A DNA stretch of 58,388 bases from positions 1-58,388 of IMG/VR virus record IMGVR_UViG_3300043331_000279; one strand, written 5' to 3'. This DNA comes from a virus. The translations under genes and the position numbers were made by a program. A model generated the notes under the pieces. The model ran no database searches. It was given only the letters and a program-made list of their open reading frames with translations, and was not told the origin of the DNA. Shown here in pieces: positions 17,201-24,426 of the stretch. Numbering within the stretch: position 1 is the first letter of the stretch; the number at the start of each line of letters is the position of its first letter.

Positions 17201-19021
17201 TTCCAGATGCGGGTGATCGGAGTGCCCTACAACGCGGCCAGCCAGATCACGGTGGAGGCGTTCTTCCACGACGCCGGAGGTGCCAGTCTCGGCGCGGCCG
17301 TCGCCAGCCAGACCATCGCCCCGACCAATGACTGGCAGGAAATCTCGCTGCTGTCCTCCGCCGCCGCCCCCACCAACACGGCCTCGGTGCGCCTGAAACT
17401 GACCCGTACCGGGACATGGTCCGACAACAACGCGCGGCTGGAGTTGGGCGACGTCCTGTGGGAGCGGGTCGTCGCCATCGGCAACGAGGCGGGTCGTTTC
17501 TTCGACGGCACGTTCACGGACACCGTGGACCTCGACTTCCTCTGGACCGGCACCGCAGATGCTTCGGCCTCGGCGGTCAACGGCAAGAAGGCCGTGACCG
17601 GGCTCCAGTCCACGTTCCCGTCCGTCTACCAGTCGATCGAGCACGCCAGCAGCGGCTACTCCGTGGTGCTGGTGGGGGAGACCTCCTACGTCTACCCGGT
17701 CTACAACACCCCACCCCACCTCAACGGGCTGACTCCCGGCGAGTCGACGATCCTCTCGTTCGACGCCTACCGGGAGTCGGACGGTGTGGTCACGGCATCG
17801 CTGTCCTACAAGACGGTCGGCGACCCGGACTACTACACCATCGACACCGTGTTCCAGAGCCCGCTGGACGGCCGGTACGAGGCGTATGCCGACGTGCCCT
17901 CCGATGCCGAGTCTGCGGCGTGGGTCATCACCAACACGACCGCATCGAACCCGACGTACATCTCCCGGGTGATGATCGAGTCCGACGTGACCTCCGCTGG
18001 GGAGTTCTTCGACGGCTCGATGCCGCCCGCCGTCTGGAACGGCACGGCCAACGCCTCGACCTCGTCGTTGGACCCGGAGCCGGTGGTCGTGCTGCTGCCA
18101 CAGGGCCAGTTCAACGACGGGCTCCCGTCCTACTCGGCCATCACCTCCGAGGGGCAGGTCGTGGTCGACTCCGTCACGGCGTACTACTACGACCCGGAGA
18201 CGGTGAGCGCGTCCTCGGCCCGGTACTGGCGGACGCTGCGGCAGGCCACCTGTGTCAGCGGCCCGTCCGTCACCCGCGAGTTCGCCGCCAACAGCGCCGT
18301 CTTGAAGCAGGTGGAGTTCCTCATCACCTGCCCGGACCCGTGGGCATACGGGACGACGGAGACCGCAGCGGTCGTCGTCAACGGCTCGGCGACCTCGACG
18401 TTACCCGGTGTAACAGTCACCTCGTACAACCCCGGGTCGGTGGACCTCATCTGCTACGCGGAGGACATCGCCTACGTCCCGACCGACCCGAACTGCGGCA
18501 CCATCCCCCGGCCGCCGAGGCCCGCCCCGATCAACCCCTGCGGGACGATCACGCTCAACCGTGGGCTGCTGTTCTTCATCCCACCGTCCCTGCTGGAGGA
18601 GAGCGCCGGGACCTACCCGACGCTGGTGATGAAGTCGCAGGCCACGTCCCGGGACCGGGTGGTCGTCCGGTGCTGGCCGCTGCCGTCCGCGTCGGCAACG
18701 CTGGAGGACGTCAGCGCCTGTGACACGAGAGGTTGGCTGACCGTCGGCAAGATCGACGCCAACCGGGGCTTCATCCTCGACTGCGCCGCCCAGCGCGGGA
18801 CGATCACGAACGTCCCGGTGACCGGTGGCACGCTCTCGTTGGAGGCCACCCACTTCATCTACCCGCCGATCGCGGTACCCGTCGTTCCGGGCAACCCGTA
18901 CGACATGATCCCGTTGGTGTGGCCGGAGATGTACGGCGGGAACTACGGCTACTTCCTGCTCGTCGAGTACGCCTCCACCGCGAACATGACCTGTGACCTG
19001 CTGCTGGTGACCCGTCGATGA
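14204..19021 (+). CDS. Distal tail/minor tail protein with inserted beta-sandwich modules
   Basis: 1605 aa. Residues 1-190 match an actinophage Dit-like minor tail protein (CDDCDDLHSILG, NAPWYDAAVPDS, STFDGGYVGN). The matching second half of that fold (SARYWRTLRQATCVSGPSV, EFLITCPDPWAYG) appears only after about residue 1330. Between them lie five modules ending in [YF]F[DA]G...W.G at about residues 492, 704, 913, 1098 and 1267. They resemble carbohydrate-binding jelly-roll domains with NLA-NP starts. A host-surface glycan-binding role is inferred. It contains two 15-bp sites (14300, 18400). Confidence 0.75.
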   Translation: MAFPGWLTFAGAEVINIERVTTYAKALVPQLAVTPCDDCDDLHSILGQAEYTLPAEDNAPWYDAAVPDSHGFAGLYPLSVTGLDDDTREAEVTQSTFDGGYVGNLRRKTREVRVSGLLIGEDQGCVDYGLFWLRSLLDAEVRKAKIGRADPGSETMASIPDICSQEKGDIQFLAACPELGCGKHCGHTSSGKDVAHPVDLSTLKPTSGTYQQVGGQWTFTPASGVDELRTPLLPDTETCPVRYVWVLKEGSPGATATGMGVRDGKFTYQTDAELQYERLNLATNPQWKTTSGTVEVRRNLAINPSMRKLAPPNVTMTNRVVNPRGHTNTTGWILSSGTGGTSALTRASTGGPDTRSPSYVRQTWSAPQSGTTQQNFLGFGNLTGGTDELVVVAGERVFFSGAFRTSLSGQAYSARIWFYNASDTLLGTEHEGVTVAATANVWHHVEVSGIVPATATAARIVIQKVSGGLQQTNSKFDASAFIFIRNQHSSIAYFDGSSTSIGGQTYSWVGTAQASASNATGNINTIRTNTFVNPALTTTASYYSNIENGQGTITGTRELAPGLVLQGTTIPAFYRGKWTAITGGAPAGTGIFIGSTASLAIKVQANQPMAFSVYARSSHFDRTAQLTATYYDAVGIPIGAVDSGPETPIGGQGWSRLTVTTADVPIGAESVILRALGVGGSNWVLNDTMDVTAVLSEIGTLVQTYFDGSTPDTAGIDYAWSGGAAGTVPSEARSTVSGAEVVARINYALNPMQHASYPSGIITSSTPLYPLTQNAVQNRTLTTRTATSPSPTVSDVAVEGGTTTATQPAAPGETFTISVDVTTTAANRNWSAYISFLNAALVEVGTGTLRSGNIATAGSTSGPTRLWAIGTAPATTAWVRLRVNIATTSGNAPTNEVVYYDRLLVEKTSGLRPYFAGESISPSVSGLDPIWEGAAHMSRTIAVGSSITSTITGSPLWQSTARTPGGGYAASTFVTDGAGVLVTGASDTAAVATQFYSGRFQMRVIGVPYNAASQITVEAFFHDAGGASLGAAVASQTIAPTNDWQEISLLSSAAAPTNTASVRLKLTRTGTWSDNNARLELGDVLWERVVAIGNEAGRFFDGTFTDTVDLDFLWTGTADASASAVNGKKAVTGLQSTFPSVYQSIEHASSGYSVVLVGETSYVYPVYNTPPHLNGLTPGESTILSFDAYRESDGVVTASLSYKTVGDPDYYTIDTVFQSPLDGRYEAYADVPSDAESAAWVITNTTASNPTYISRVMIESDVTSAGEFFDGSMPPAVWNGTANASTSSLDPEPVVVLLPQGQFNDGLPSYSAITSEGQVVVDSVTAYYYDPETVSASSARYWRTLRQATCVSGPSVTREFAANSAVLKQVEFLITCPDPWAYGTTETAAVVVNGSATSTLPGVTVTSYNPGSVDLICYAEDIAYVPTDPNCGTIPRPPRPAPINPCGTITLNRGLLFFIPPSLLEESAGTYPTLVMKSQATSRDRVVVRCWPLPSASATLEDVSACDTRGWLTVGKIDANRGFILDCAAQRGTITNVPVTGGTLSLEATHFIYPPIAVPVVPGNPYDMIPLVWPEMYGGNYGYFLLVEYASTANMTCDLLLVTRR
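14300..14314. promoter_or_regulatory. 15-bp near-palindrome, copy 4
   Basis: GTTACACCGTGTGAC near the 5' end of the large minor tail gene (about 96 bp after the ATG), encoding part of AVTPCDD. Confidence 0.55.
18400..18414. promoter_or_regulatory. 15-bp near-palindrome, copy 5
   Basis: GTTACCCGGTGTAAC, the commonest form, inside the 3' part of the large minor tail gene where it encodes LPGVT. Confidence 0.65.
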
Positions 19022-20154
19022 GTTCTGGGACCGCGTCCCTCCAGTGTGGGGACTACCACTTCTACATCACCGACAGGGGCGGGCAACTTCGCTACTTCGA
19101 GTTGAACCCGGTCATCCGGTACCGGTGGACGAGGGTGCGGGACGGCATCTCCGAGGGGCACGTGTTCGTCTCGACCGAGTCGGCGGAGTGCTGTTCCTAC
19201 ATGGAGCGCATGGAGTGCGGCCGTCACGAGTTGGTGGTCGAGCGCAACGGGGAGCGGGTGTGGGAGGGGCCGCTGACCCGGCTGGCGTTCCACCGGACCT
19301 TCGTCGAGGTCGAGGCCCACGACATCTGGCACTACCCCTACCGGGCCATCATGAAGGCGAAGTACGACAACGCCTACCCACGGATCGGCAAGGCGGTCAT
19401 CCGCATCAAGACCATCCTCCAAGCGGAACTGGCCCGGTTCGAGGCGTTGACGCCACCGATCAACGTCCTGCCGGGGCTGGTCGTGTACGACACCACCGGC
19501 ACGGCCAAGACCTCGGCGCTCACGCTCGCCTACCAGCGGACGGTGTGGGAGGAGGTCGACGGGCTCGCCGCTCGTGGCGGCATCGACTACACCTGCGTTG
19601 GCCGGAAGATGCTGGTGTTCGACGTGGACGACGTCATCGGCAAGACCAAGCAGATGACCGAGGCGGACTTCCTCGACGACATCGTGGTCACCCAGTACGG
19701 GCTGGAACTGGCGACCTACTCGGCGGTCACGGACGGTGAGGGGCACTGGGGTGCCATCGGCAAGACCGCCGACCCGTTCTACGGCATCTGCGAGATTCTG
19801 GAGACGACGTTCGACCAGACCGCCTCGGCCAAGACGAACTCCACCCCGACGGTCGCGGAGATGTCGGAGCAGGCGAAGCGCAACGGGATCGGGCGGCTGC
19901 CCGCTCCGGTGGTGGTGCGGGTGCCGGACGGGGCGACACTGGCCGAGACCTCCGGGGTGCTGCTGACCGATCTGGTGCCCGGTGTCCGCATCCCACTGTC
20001 GGCGACGCAGACCTGTCGGAAGGTCTCGCAGGAGCAGAAACTCGACAAACTGGTGGTCGAAGGTGAGCAGGGCACGGAGACGTTCCGGGTCACCCTGTCG
20101 CCCGCGCCGGGCGTCTCACCGTGGTCGGACTCGGAGAAGGAGGACTCTGGATGA
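19018..20154 (+). CDS. Minor tail protein (tail hub-like)
   Basis: 378 aa; ATG overlaps the previous stop. It starts with a beta-rich domain (CGDYHFYITDRGGQLRYFEL, HELVVERNGERVWEGPLTRL) resembling the N-terminal part of siphophage tail-hub proteins (gp27-like). A central segment (WEEVDGLAARGGIDYTCVGRKM) and a C-terminal domain follow, the latter with VVRVPDGATLAETSGVLLTDLVPGVRIPL. Position after the Dit-like gene supports baseplate hub function. Confidence 0.7.
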   Translation: MSSGTASLQCGDYHFYITDRGGQLRYFELNPVIRYRWTRVRDGISEGHVFVSTESAECCSYMERMECGRHELVVERNGERVWEGPLTRLAFHRTFVEVEAHDIWHYPYRAIMKAKYDNAYPRIGKAVIRIKTILQAELARFEALTPPINVLPGLVVYDTTGTAKTSALTLAYQRTVWEEVDGLAARGGIDYTCVGRKMLVFDVDDVIGKTKQMTEADFLDDIVVTQYGLELATYSAVTDGEGHWGAIGKTADPFYGICEILETTFDQTASAKTNSTPTVAEMSEQAKRNGIGRLPAPVVVRVPDGATLAETSGVLLTDLVPGVRIPLSATQTCRKVSQEQKLDKLVVEGEQGTETFRVTLSPAPGVSPWSDSEKEDSG

Positions 20155-20618
20155 GCGGGGCCTCGGCAAACGTCGTGCCGAAGGACGGGCCGGACTGGTT
20201 CCAGTGGGTGCAGTCACGGTTACGCCTGTTGGAGCGACACCGCCATGCAGGCCCCGACATCGCCACCACCGTGCAGGCCGAAATCTTCTCGGCCGTCGCA
20301 TCCGGGTGGAGCATCAGCACCTGTGCCCTCGTCCGTGCCGGTGACGTCGTCTCGTTCTCGGCGACCGTCCAGCGCACCGGCACCGGTCTGACGTCCGCGT
20401 CGGACGGCAACATCGGCAACAGCAACATCGGCACCCTCCAGCCGGAGTTCCGTCCCAACCTCGCTGCGCCGGTCACCACCACCCACACCGGCTTCATGGC
20501 GACCTGCTACGTGGACGCCGCCGGGCTGTTCACGGTGTCCGCGCTGCCACCGTCGGTTCCGTGGAACACCAACGTGAGCATCGCCCTCGGCGGCACATGG
20601 GTCGCACAGAAAAGGTAG
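20151..20618 (+). CDS. Minor tail / fibre-tip protein
   Basis: 155 aa, ATG overlapping the preceding stop with AAGGAGGA upstream. A short helical N-terminus (WFQWVQSRLRLLERHRH) is followed by a Thr/Ser-rich beta domain with low charge, typical of tail-tip proteins. It is the last clear virion gene before the zinc-ribbon and lysis genes. No specific family recognised. Confidence 0.6.
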   Translation: MSGASANVVPKDGPDWFQWVQSRLRLLERHRHAGPDIATTVQAEIFSAVASGWSISTCALVRAGDVVSFSATVQRTGTGLTSASDGNIGNSNIGTLQPEFRPNLAAPVTTTHTGFMATCYVDAAGLFTVSALPPSVPWNTNVSIALGGTWVAQKR

Positions 20619-20623
20619 GTGCC

Positions 20624-20848
20624 GTGAAACCTCGCAAGCAGCCACCCCCGATGCCACTGTCCAACGGCGAGGAGGTGTGCACGCTGTGCGCCTCGTGGGT
20701 GTGCAGCGGCTGCAACTGGAAACGGGAGCACGCTGATCCAAGGAAGAAGCAGGTATGCCACTACTGCGGTGGGACGCTGGGTGAGTTCCGACCAGTGCGA
20801 CACTCGTCGTGGCGAAGGTACGGGCACAACCCACAGAACCGTGCCTGA
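20624..20848 (+). CDS. Small zinc-binding protein, 74 aa
   Basis: GTG start after GGTAGGTGCC. Cysteines CTLC, CSGC, CHYC suggest a three-pair zinc ribbon (CTLCASWVCSGCNWK, VCHYCGG). Basic and Pro-rich at the N-terminus. It lies between the tail genes and an acidic small protein; role unknown. Confidence 0.6.
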   Translation: MKPRKQPPPMPLSNGEEVCTLCASWVCSGCNWKREHADPRKKQVCHYCGGTLGEFRPVRHSSWRRYGHNPQNRA

Positions 20849-20865
20849 CCGGAGAGAGGAGAGAC

Positions 20866-21069
20866 ATGGGCAAGGATAGGAAGGACGACGAGCGGGAGCG
20901 GGATGTCGAGGCGGTCCCCCATGTTCCCGACAACGAGGAGCACCCGGACAGCGAGGAACTGTCCGAGGACGACGTGAAGTACGACGTCGCGGTGAAGGCC
21001 GAACTCGGTGAGTACGTGCCGGACGCCGACGGGGTGCCCGACTACGACGACGAGGGGAACGTGATCTGA
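20866..21069 (+). CDS. Small acidic protein, 67 aa
   Basis: ATG preceded by GGAGAGAGGAGAG. The protein is strongly acidic (DERERDVEAVPHVPD, PDSEELSEDD, DADGVPDYDDEGNVI) with a Lys-rich first ten residues, and probably mostly disordered. Its stop overlaps the endolysin ATG, so it is coupled to lysis gene translation. Function unknown. Confidence 0.6.
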   Translation: MGKDRKDDERERDVEAVPHVPDNEEHPDSEELSEDDVKYDVAVKAELGEYVPDADGVPDYDDEGNVI

Positions 21070-21656
21070 TGGCCCTCTACACCCCCACCCAGCGGATCGC
21101 CAACCTGAAAGCGTTGGGCTTCCGGGGCACCGAGAAAACGATGACCCTCAACTTCCAGCGCGGCTGGAACCTCGGGGCGTGGCTGGTCACGGATGGGCTC
21201 TACGGTCCCAAGACAGACAGCGCACTGAGAACCTCGACGGCCAACCTGTCGGCTGGTCGCGGCACGGCCAGCCTCAACTTCTCGTTCAGCGAGTTCCAGT
21301 GCAAGTGCGGTGGACGCTACGCGGGCTGTCAGGGTGTCTGGATCAACCGGGTGCACGTCAAGCGGCTACAGACGCTGCGGGCCAAGATCGGGCCGCTGTC
21401 CATCGTCTCTGGTTGCCGGTGCAACGGGCACAACGCGGCGGTGGGCGGGGCCTCGTCCAGCCAGCACATGTTCGGCGTGGCCTGCGACATCCCCGGCACC
21501 CAGACGCTGGCGCGCATCCGTTCGTTCGGCCTGTTCGCCGGGATCGGTTACAGCCGGTCCTCCGGCAAGGTGCTGCATGTGGACAGCCGCGACGTCGGCG
21601 GCCACAACACCACGAACGGGATTCCGTCGGCACCCACCACGTGGCAGTACGCCTGA
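21069..21656 (+). CDS. Endolysin with M15-type peptidase domain
   Basis: 195 aa. Residues 1-85 carry a helical peptidoglycan-binding-like region (RIANLKALGF, WLVTDGLYGPKTDSALR). Residues about 88-195 are a peptidase M15A-like domain with the zinc site SQHMFGVACDI (H, D) and a later HVD motif (VLHVDSRD), preceded by SGCRCNGHN. It would cleave peptide crosslinks in host peptidoglycan. Followed immediately by three small membrane genes, as expected of a lysis cassette. Confidence 0.85.
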   Translation: MALYTPTQRIANLKALGFRGTEKTMTLNFQRGWNLGAWLVTDGLYGPKTDSALRTSTANLSAGRGTASLNFSFSEFQCKCGGRYAGCQGVWINRVHVKRLQTLRAKIGPLSIVSGCRCNGHNAAVGGASSSQHMFGVACDIPGTQTLARIRSFGLFAGIGYSRSSGKVLHVDSRDVGGHNTTNGIPSAPTTWQYA

Positions 21657-21669
21657 GAAGGAGGACGCG

Positions 21670-21762
21670 ATGAACGACCCGAGGCTCCTGTTCGTGATCT
21701 GCCTGCTGACGCTGGTGGGCGTGGTGCTGCTGCTGTTCGGCGTCGGGGTCAGCCCGACATAG
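21670..21762 (+). CDS. Very small membrane protein, 30 aa (holin-like)
   Basis: MNDPRLLFVICLLTLVGVVL begins a single hydrophobic helix of about 22 residues, with GVGVSPT at the end. Preceded by GAAGGAGG. Directly after the endolysin, so a small holin or holin partner is plausible; the size is at the low limit of known ones. Confidence 0.5.
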   Translation: MNDPRLLFVICLLTLVGVVLLLFGVGVSPT

Positions 21763-21777
21763 GAGAGGAGGTGGGCC

Positions 21778-22002
21778 ATGAGCGACCATTCGCTGGCGGA
21801 GTACCGCAAGGGCATCTTGGCTGCGGTGGGTCTCGCGCTGGTCGTCCTGACCGGCCTGACGGACGCGCTCGGCTCGGAGGTGCCGAACTGGATTCCCATT
21901 GCCATCTCGGTGCTGACGGCGGTAAGCGTCTACTACGTGCCGAACGAGCGTCCGACGCCCCCGCCTGACCCGATCGACCCCGTCGACCAGACTCCGGTGT
22001 GA
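21778..22002 (+). CDS. Holin candidate, 74 aa
   Basis: Preceded by GGAGAGGAGG. Two predicted membrane segments ([20 protein letters not shown] and [17 protein letters not shown]) with a Pro/Asp-rich cytoplasmic tail ([12 protein letters not shown]). Two-helix phage holins next to endolysins have this build. Stop overlaps the next GTG. Confidence 0.65.
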   Translation: MSDHSLAEYRKGILAAVGLALVVLTGLTDALGSEVPNWIPIAISVLTAVSVYYVPNERPTPPPDPIDPVDQTPV

Positions 22003-22280
22003 CCAGACTCCGGGACCGGACGACGGGCGACCTGTTGGTGATGCTCATTGCCAGCACGGTCTGCTTCCTCGTGGTCGGGACCGGCGTGACGATCATGGTG
22101 GTGGAGATACTGAACCCGCAGGTCGACACGGAGGGGGCCGTCGGGCAGGTCTCCGACGTGGTGAACACCCTGATCGGCCTGCTTGCCGGGTTCCTCGCCG
22201 GGCGCAGCGACGTGGCGAAGATCGAGCAGGAGACCAGACGTCGCATCGAGAGGGAGCAGGAACAGAGTGGCACTGCGTGA
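21999..22280 (+). CDS. Membrane protein in lysis cassette, 93 aa
   Basis: GTG start overlapping the holin stop. Two hydrophobic segments ([40 protein letters not shown]) and a charged coiled-coil tail ([17 protein letters not shown]). A holin partner or antiholin is inferred from position and topology. It overlaps the collagen-like gene by 14 bases. Confidence 0.6.
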   Translation: MTRLRDRTTGDLLVMLIASTVCFLVVGTGVTIMVVEILNPQVDTEGAVGQVSDVVNTLIGLLAGFLAGRSDVAKIEQETRRRIEREQEQSGTA

Positions 22281-22785
22281 CTCACCGATCACCGGGTTCG
22301 TGGTGGCCGGGGTGCTGATGATGATCGCGTTCGGTGGCGCTCTGCTCGGACCCGAGACGACCACCTCTCGGTCCTCCGACAGTCCGGTGACGGTCGGCCC
22401 TCCGGGGCCACAGGGGCCGCCCGGATCGGCGGGGCCGAGAGGACCGGCGGGACCGGCCGGGACACCGGGGGTTCGTGGCCCGGCCGGTCCTCGGGGGGTG
22501 CGAGGATCACCGGGACCGATAGGCGAGCAGGGGCCACCGGGTGAGGCGGCGGTGCAGGGTGTCGGACCGAGAGGACCGGTTGGTGCGCGCGGTCCTGCTG
22601 GCGCGCGTGGTCCTGCGGGTGCTCGTGGTCCTGCTGGCCCACCGGGTGCGCCGGGTCCGCGTGGGCCTGCTGGCCCCGGGGCGACGACGGTGACCTGTCC
22701 CACCGGGTTCGAGTGGAGGCAGGTCGTCGTCGAGCGGGGGGACGGCGAGGGTCGTCACGTCCTTGCCGTGTGCGTGCAGCGCTAG
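22267..22785 (+). CDS. Membrane-anchored collagen-like protein, 172 aa
   Basis: GTG start inside the previous gene. Residues 9-28 are a membrane anchor ([20 protein letters not shown]). Residues about 42-140 are nearly uninterrupted Gly-x-y collagen triplets rich in GPP, GPR, GPA and GAR. The C-terminal 30 residues contain two Cys ([15 protein letters not shown]) and look like a trimerising cap. Collagen-like repeats are known in phage fibres, but an N-terminal anchor in the lysis cassette is unusual; a spanin-like or surface role is speculation. Its stop codon overlaps that of the opposing gene. Confidence 0.7.
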   Translation: MALRDSPITGFVVAGVLMMIAFGGALLGPETTTSRSSDSPVTVGPPGPQGPPGSAGPRGPAGPAGTPGVRGPAGPRGVRGSPGPIGEQGPPGEAAVQGVGPRGPVGARGPAGARGPAGARGPAGPPGAPGPRGPAGPGATTVTCPTGFEWRQVVVERGDGEGRHVLAVCVQR

Positions 22786-23198
22786 CGCACCGCAGCCCAC
22801 ATCTGCACTCTCCGCATCGCCGCGTTCCAGTCGTCCACCTGCCGCAGCGCCCGGTGGAACACGTTCTCCGGTCTGCCGACGACGACCACCCGTTTGTGCA
22901 GGGCGATGGCGATCCCCGTCTCAATGTGCCGTCCGCCGGTGTGGAACTCCGGGTCCGACCGGTTGGGTACCAGTGAGATGAGCACGTCGCAGGACTGCAC
23001 CTCGCCGATGATGCTGATGACCTCGTCCATCGCCTCGGAGTCGCTGATGGTGGGGTTCATGCCCCCGGACGCTTTGAGGTTCTCCGGTGTCCGGCGATGC
23101 CACGTGGAGACCACCTCGAACCCGGCCCGTTCCAGATCGTCGGCGGCCGTCGCGGCTCTCACCATCTGCGGCCACGGTGCGGCGATGTAGAACTTCAT
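22782..23198 (-). CDS. Nucleoside 2-deoxyribosyltransferase-like protein
   Basis: 138 aa. N-terminus [20 protein letters not shown] and a later [16 protein letters not shown] plus NVFH match the nucleoside deoxyribosyltransferase / DUF4406-like Rossmann family. The segment [13 protein letters not shown] includes the usual DxL position. A role in nucleotide salvage or in binding nucleotide signals is inferred. First gene at the convergent end of the leftward arm; start chosen by RBS GAGAGGAGAACTGGA; its start overlaps the stop of the VRR-NUC gene. Confidence 0.7.
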   Translation of the reverse strand: MKFYIAAPWPQMVRAATAADDLERAGFEVVSTWHRRTPENLKASGGMNPTISDSEAMDEVISIIGEVQSCDVLISLVPNRSDPEFHTGGRHIETGIAIALHKRVVVVGRPENVFHRALRQVDDWNAAMRRVQMWAAVR

Positions 23199-23533
23199 TC
23201 CAGTTCTCCTCTCAGAATCCTGTCGATCGTGCCGTCGAGCAGGTCGGACGGCCGCCACACGTACACCTCGGCGGCGGTGTTGCTGAGGGCGATCAGCCAC
23301 TCCCGCTGGGTGGGGGTCGGGTACTTCGCCTGCGCCTTCAACTCCACGAACAGCAACCGGGCTCCCTTGACCATCACGAGGTCCGGGAATCCGGGGTCGG
23401 ACCGTTCGCTGCGGTGGGTGTGGTAGATCAGCGTGAACCCGTACTGGTGGGCGTGTCGCCGGACCTTCGCCTGCAACTGCGACTCGAACATGGTCTTGGC
23501 CACGGCCTGCCGGTACTCGTCGGGCTTCATCAT
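23195..23533 (-). CDS. VRR-NUC-type endonuclease
   Basis: 112 aa. The PD-(D/E)xK core is visible: HTHRSERSDPGFPDLVMVKG followed by LLFVELKAQ, then TPTQREWLIAL and AEVYVWRPSD. The family is VRR-NUC (Holliday-junction or flap-type phage nucleases). Two ATGs in tandem; I use the outer one. In this arm with an annealing protein and a Cas4-like nuclease it probably serves recombination or DNA end processing. Confidence 0.8.
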   Translation of the reverse strand: MMKPDEYRQAVAKTMFESQLQAKVRRHAHQYGFTLIYHTHRSERSDPGFPDLVMVKGARLLFVELKAQAKYPTPTQREWLIALSNTAAEVYVWRPSDLLDGTIDRILRGELE

Positions 23534-23718
23534 GACGCCGTCATCCTCTGGATCAGCCACCGGTCCGAGCGGCAGTCGGGGCACAGGACGAGCCCGTCCC
23601 GCCTGCCCCTGCCCCGCACGGTGGTCATGTCGCGCCCGCAGCGGTCGCAGGCTTTCAGCACGGAGGATGCTGAGTAGTGCATCCTCCCGGCGAACCGGTT
23701 CACTTTCTGCTTGGCCAC
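23530..23718 (-). CDS. Small zinc-finger protein, 62 aa
   Basis: GTG start with GGGAGG upstream. One zinc knuckle: CDRCGRDM ... CPDC with a basic loop (TTVRGRGRRDG) between. Its stop overlaps the tandem ATGs of the nuclease gene. Probably nucleic-acid binding; no more can be said. Confidence 0.6.
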   Translation of the reverse strand: MAKQKVNRFAGRMHYSASSVLKACDRCGRDMTTVRGRGRRDGLVLCPDCRSDRWLIQRMTAS

Positions 23719-23897
23719 ACCACACCTCCCAAGAAGCACACGGTCAGGCCCATCCCGAACACGATGAGCCCACCTCGCAGAGCGCCGCCGTCATCGGTGA
23801 CGACGCCGAAGAACGCCAACCCGACGGCCATCACGAGAATCACCAGACCGATGAGGAACACGAGGACCGCCAGACCTTGCCTCCCCTTGTCGTCCAT
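23700..23897 (-). CDS. Two-helix membrane protein, 65 aa
   Basis: Starts MDDKGRQGLAV, with two hydrophobic spans (VLVFLIGLVILVMAVGLAFF; GLIVFGMGLTVCFLGGVVW) and a short basic end (PSRK). Overlaps neighbours on both sides. Unknown function. Confidence 0.55.
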   Translation of the reverse strand: MDDKGRQGLAVLVFLIGLVILVMAVGLAFFGVVTDDGGALRGGLIVFGMGLTVCFLGGVVWPSRK

Positions 23898-24133
23898 CAG
23901 AACAGCCGGTGGAAGCCGCGCTTCATGGCGGCGTACCGGGCGGCGAAGTTGCTGACCCCGACCACTTCGCCGATCCGGTCGGGGCTGATGCCGCTGTTCA
24001 CCGCCTGATCGACGTGTTGCAGGAACCGCTGACCTTCCTCGCTGTTCCAGTCGTAGGTGGTGGTGGTCTTGCGGGGCACCGCATCGAAGGCCCGTCGCAG
24101 GCCCCGTTCCACCATGGGCGGGATGTCCGCCAT
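23897..24133 (-). CDS. Small HTH-like protein, 78 aa
   Basis: C-terminal part ISPDRIGEVVGVSNFAARYA reads like a helix-turn-helix (SPDRIGEVVGVS). The N-terminal half is helical with GLRRAFDAVPRK. Gene leader contains a 15-bp palindrome 14 bp before the ATG, so it is probably under that control. A DNA-binding regulator is plausible. Confidence 0.55.
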   Translation of the reverse strand: MADIPPMVERGLRRAFDAVPRKTTTTYDWNSEEGQRFLQHVDQAVNSGISPDRIGEVVGVSNFAARYAAMKRGFHRLF

Positions 24134-24146
24134 GACGATCCTCTCT

Positions 24147-24161
24147 GTTACCCGGTGTAAC
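24147..24161. promoter_or_regulatory. 15-bp near-palindrome, copy 6
   Basis: GTTACCCGGTGTAAC, 14 bp upstream of the HTH-like gene start, partly covering the Shine-Dalgarno zone. Its left end meets the stop codon of the next upstream gene (24161). Confidence 0.75.
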
Positions 24162-24424
24162 TAAGTGGCCCCCTCCGCCTCCCGGCGTTCCTGCGTGTGC
24201 CGGTGGCAGAGGAAGGTGCGGCCGACGGCATCGGTCCTGACGTAGGCGGCAGCCGTCGCCACCCACCGGGACCGACCCGCAGCGATGTCGCGGATGCAGT
24301 CGTCGCACGAGAGACGGCTCCCGTGGTAGTGCCGCCAGATCGGCCACGCCTGCTCGCGCTTCGGCGGTCGGTACCGTGGCGGCACCTCGAACAGGGGCTC
24401 GTCCCAGTCGTGCGGCTTGGTCAT
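24161..24424 (-). CDS. Small HNH/zinc-like protein, 87 aa
   Basis: Starts MTKPHDWDEPLFEVPPRYRP, with a possible zinc site (CDDC ... C.RH: SCDDCIRDIAAG, TFLCHRHTQER). Its layout (Trp-rich N-terminus, CxxC, CxxH) recurs in phage small proteins of unknown function. Stop codon abuts the 15-bp site. Confidence 0.55.
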   Translation of the reverse strand: MTKPHDWDEPLFEVPPRYRPPKREQAWPIWRHYHGSRLSCDDCIRDIAAGRSRWVATAAAYVRTDAVGRTFLCHRHTQERREAEGAT

Positions 24425-24426
24425 GC

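Noticed and set aside
15419-17719. 766-codon minus-strand open frame opposite the distal-tail gene
   Set aside because: Shadow of a real gene; Gly/Arg/Val/Asp-rich low-complexity translation with no motif.
20211-20240. GTTACGCCTGTTGG as a further 15-bp site
   Set aside because: Only the left half-site matches; the right arm is absent.
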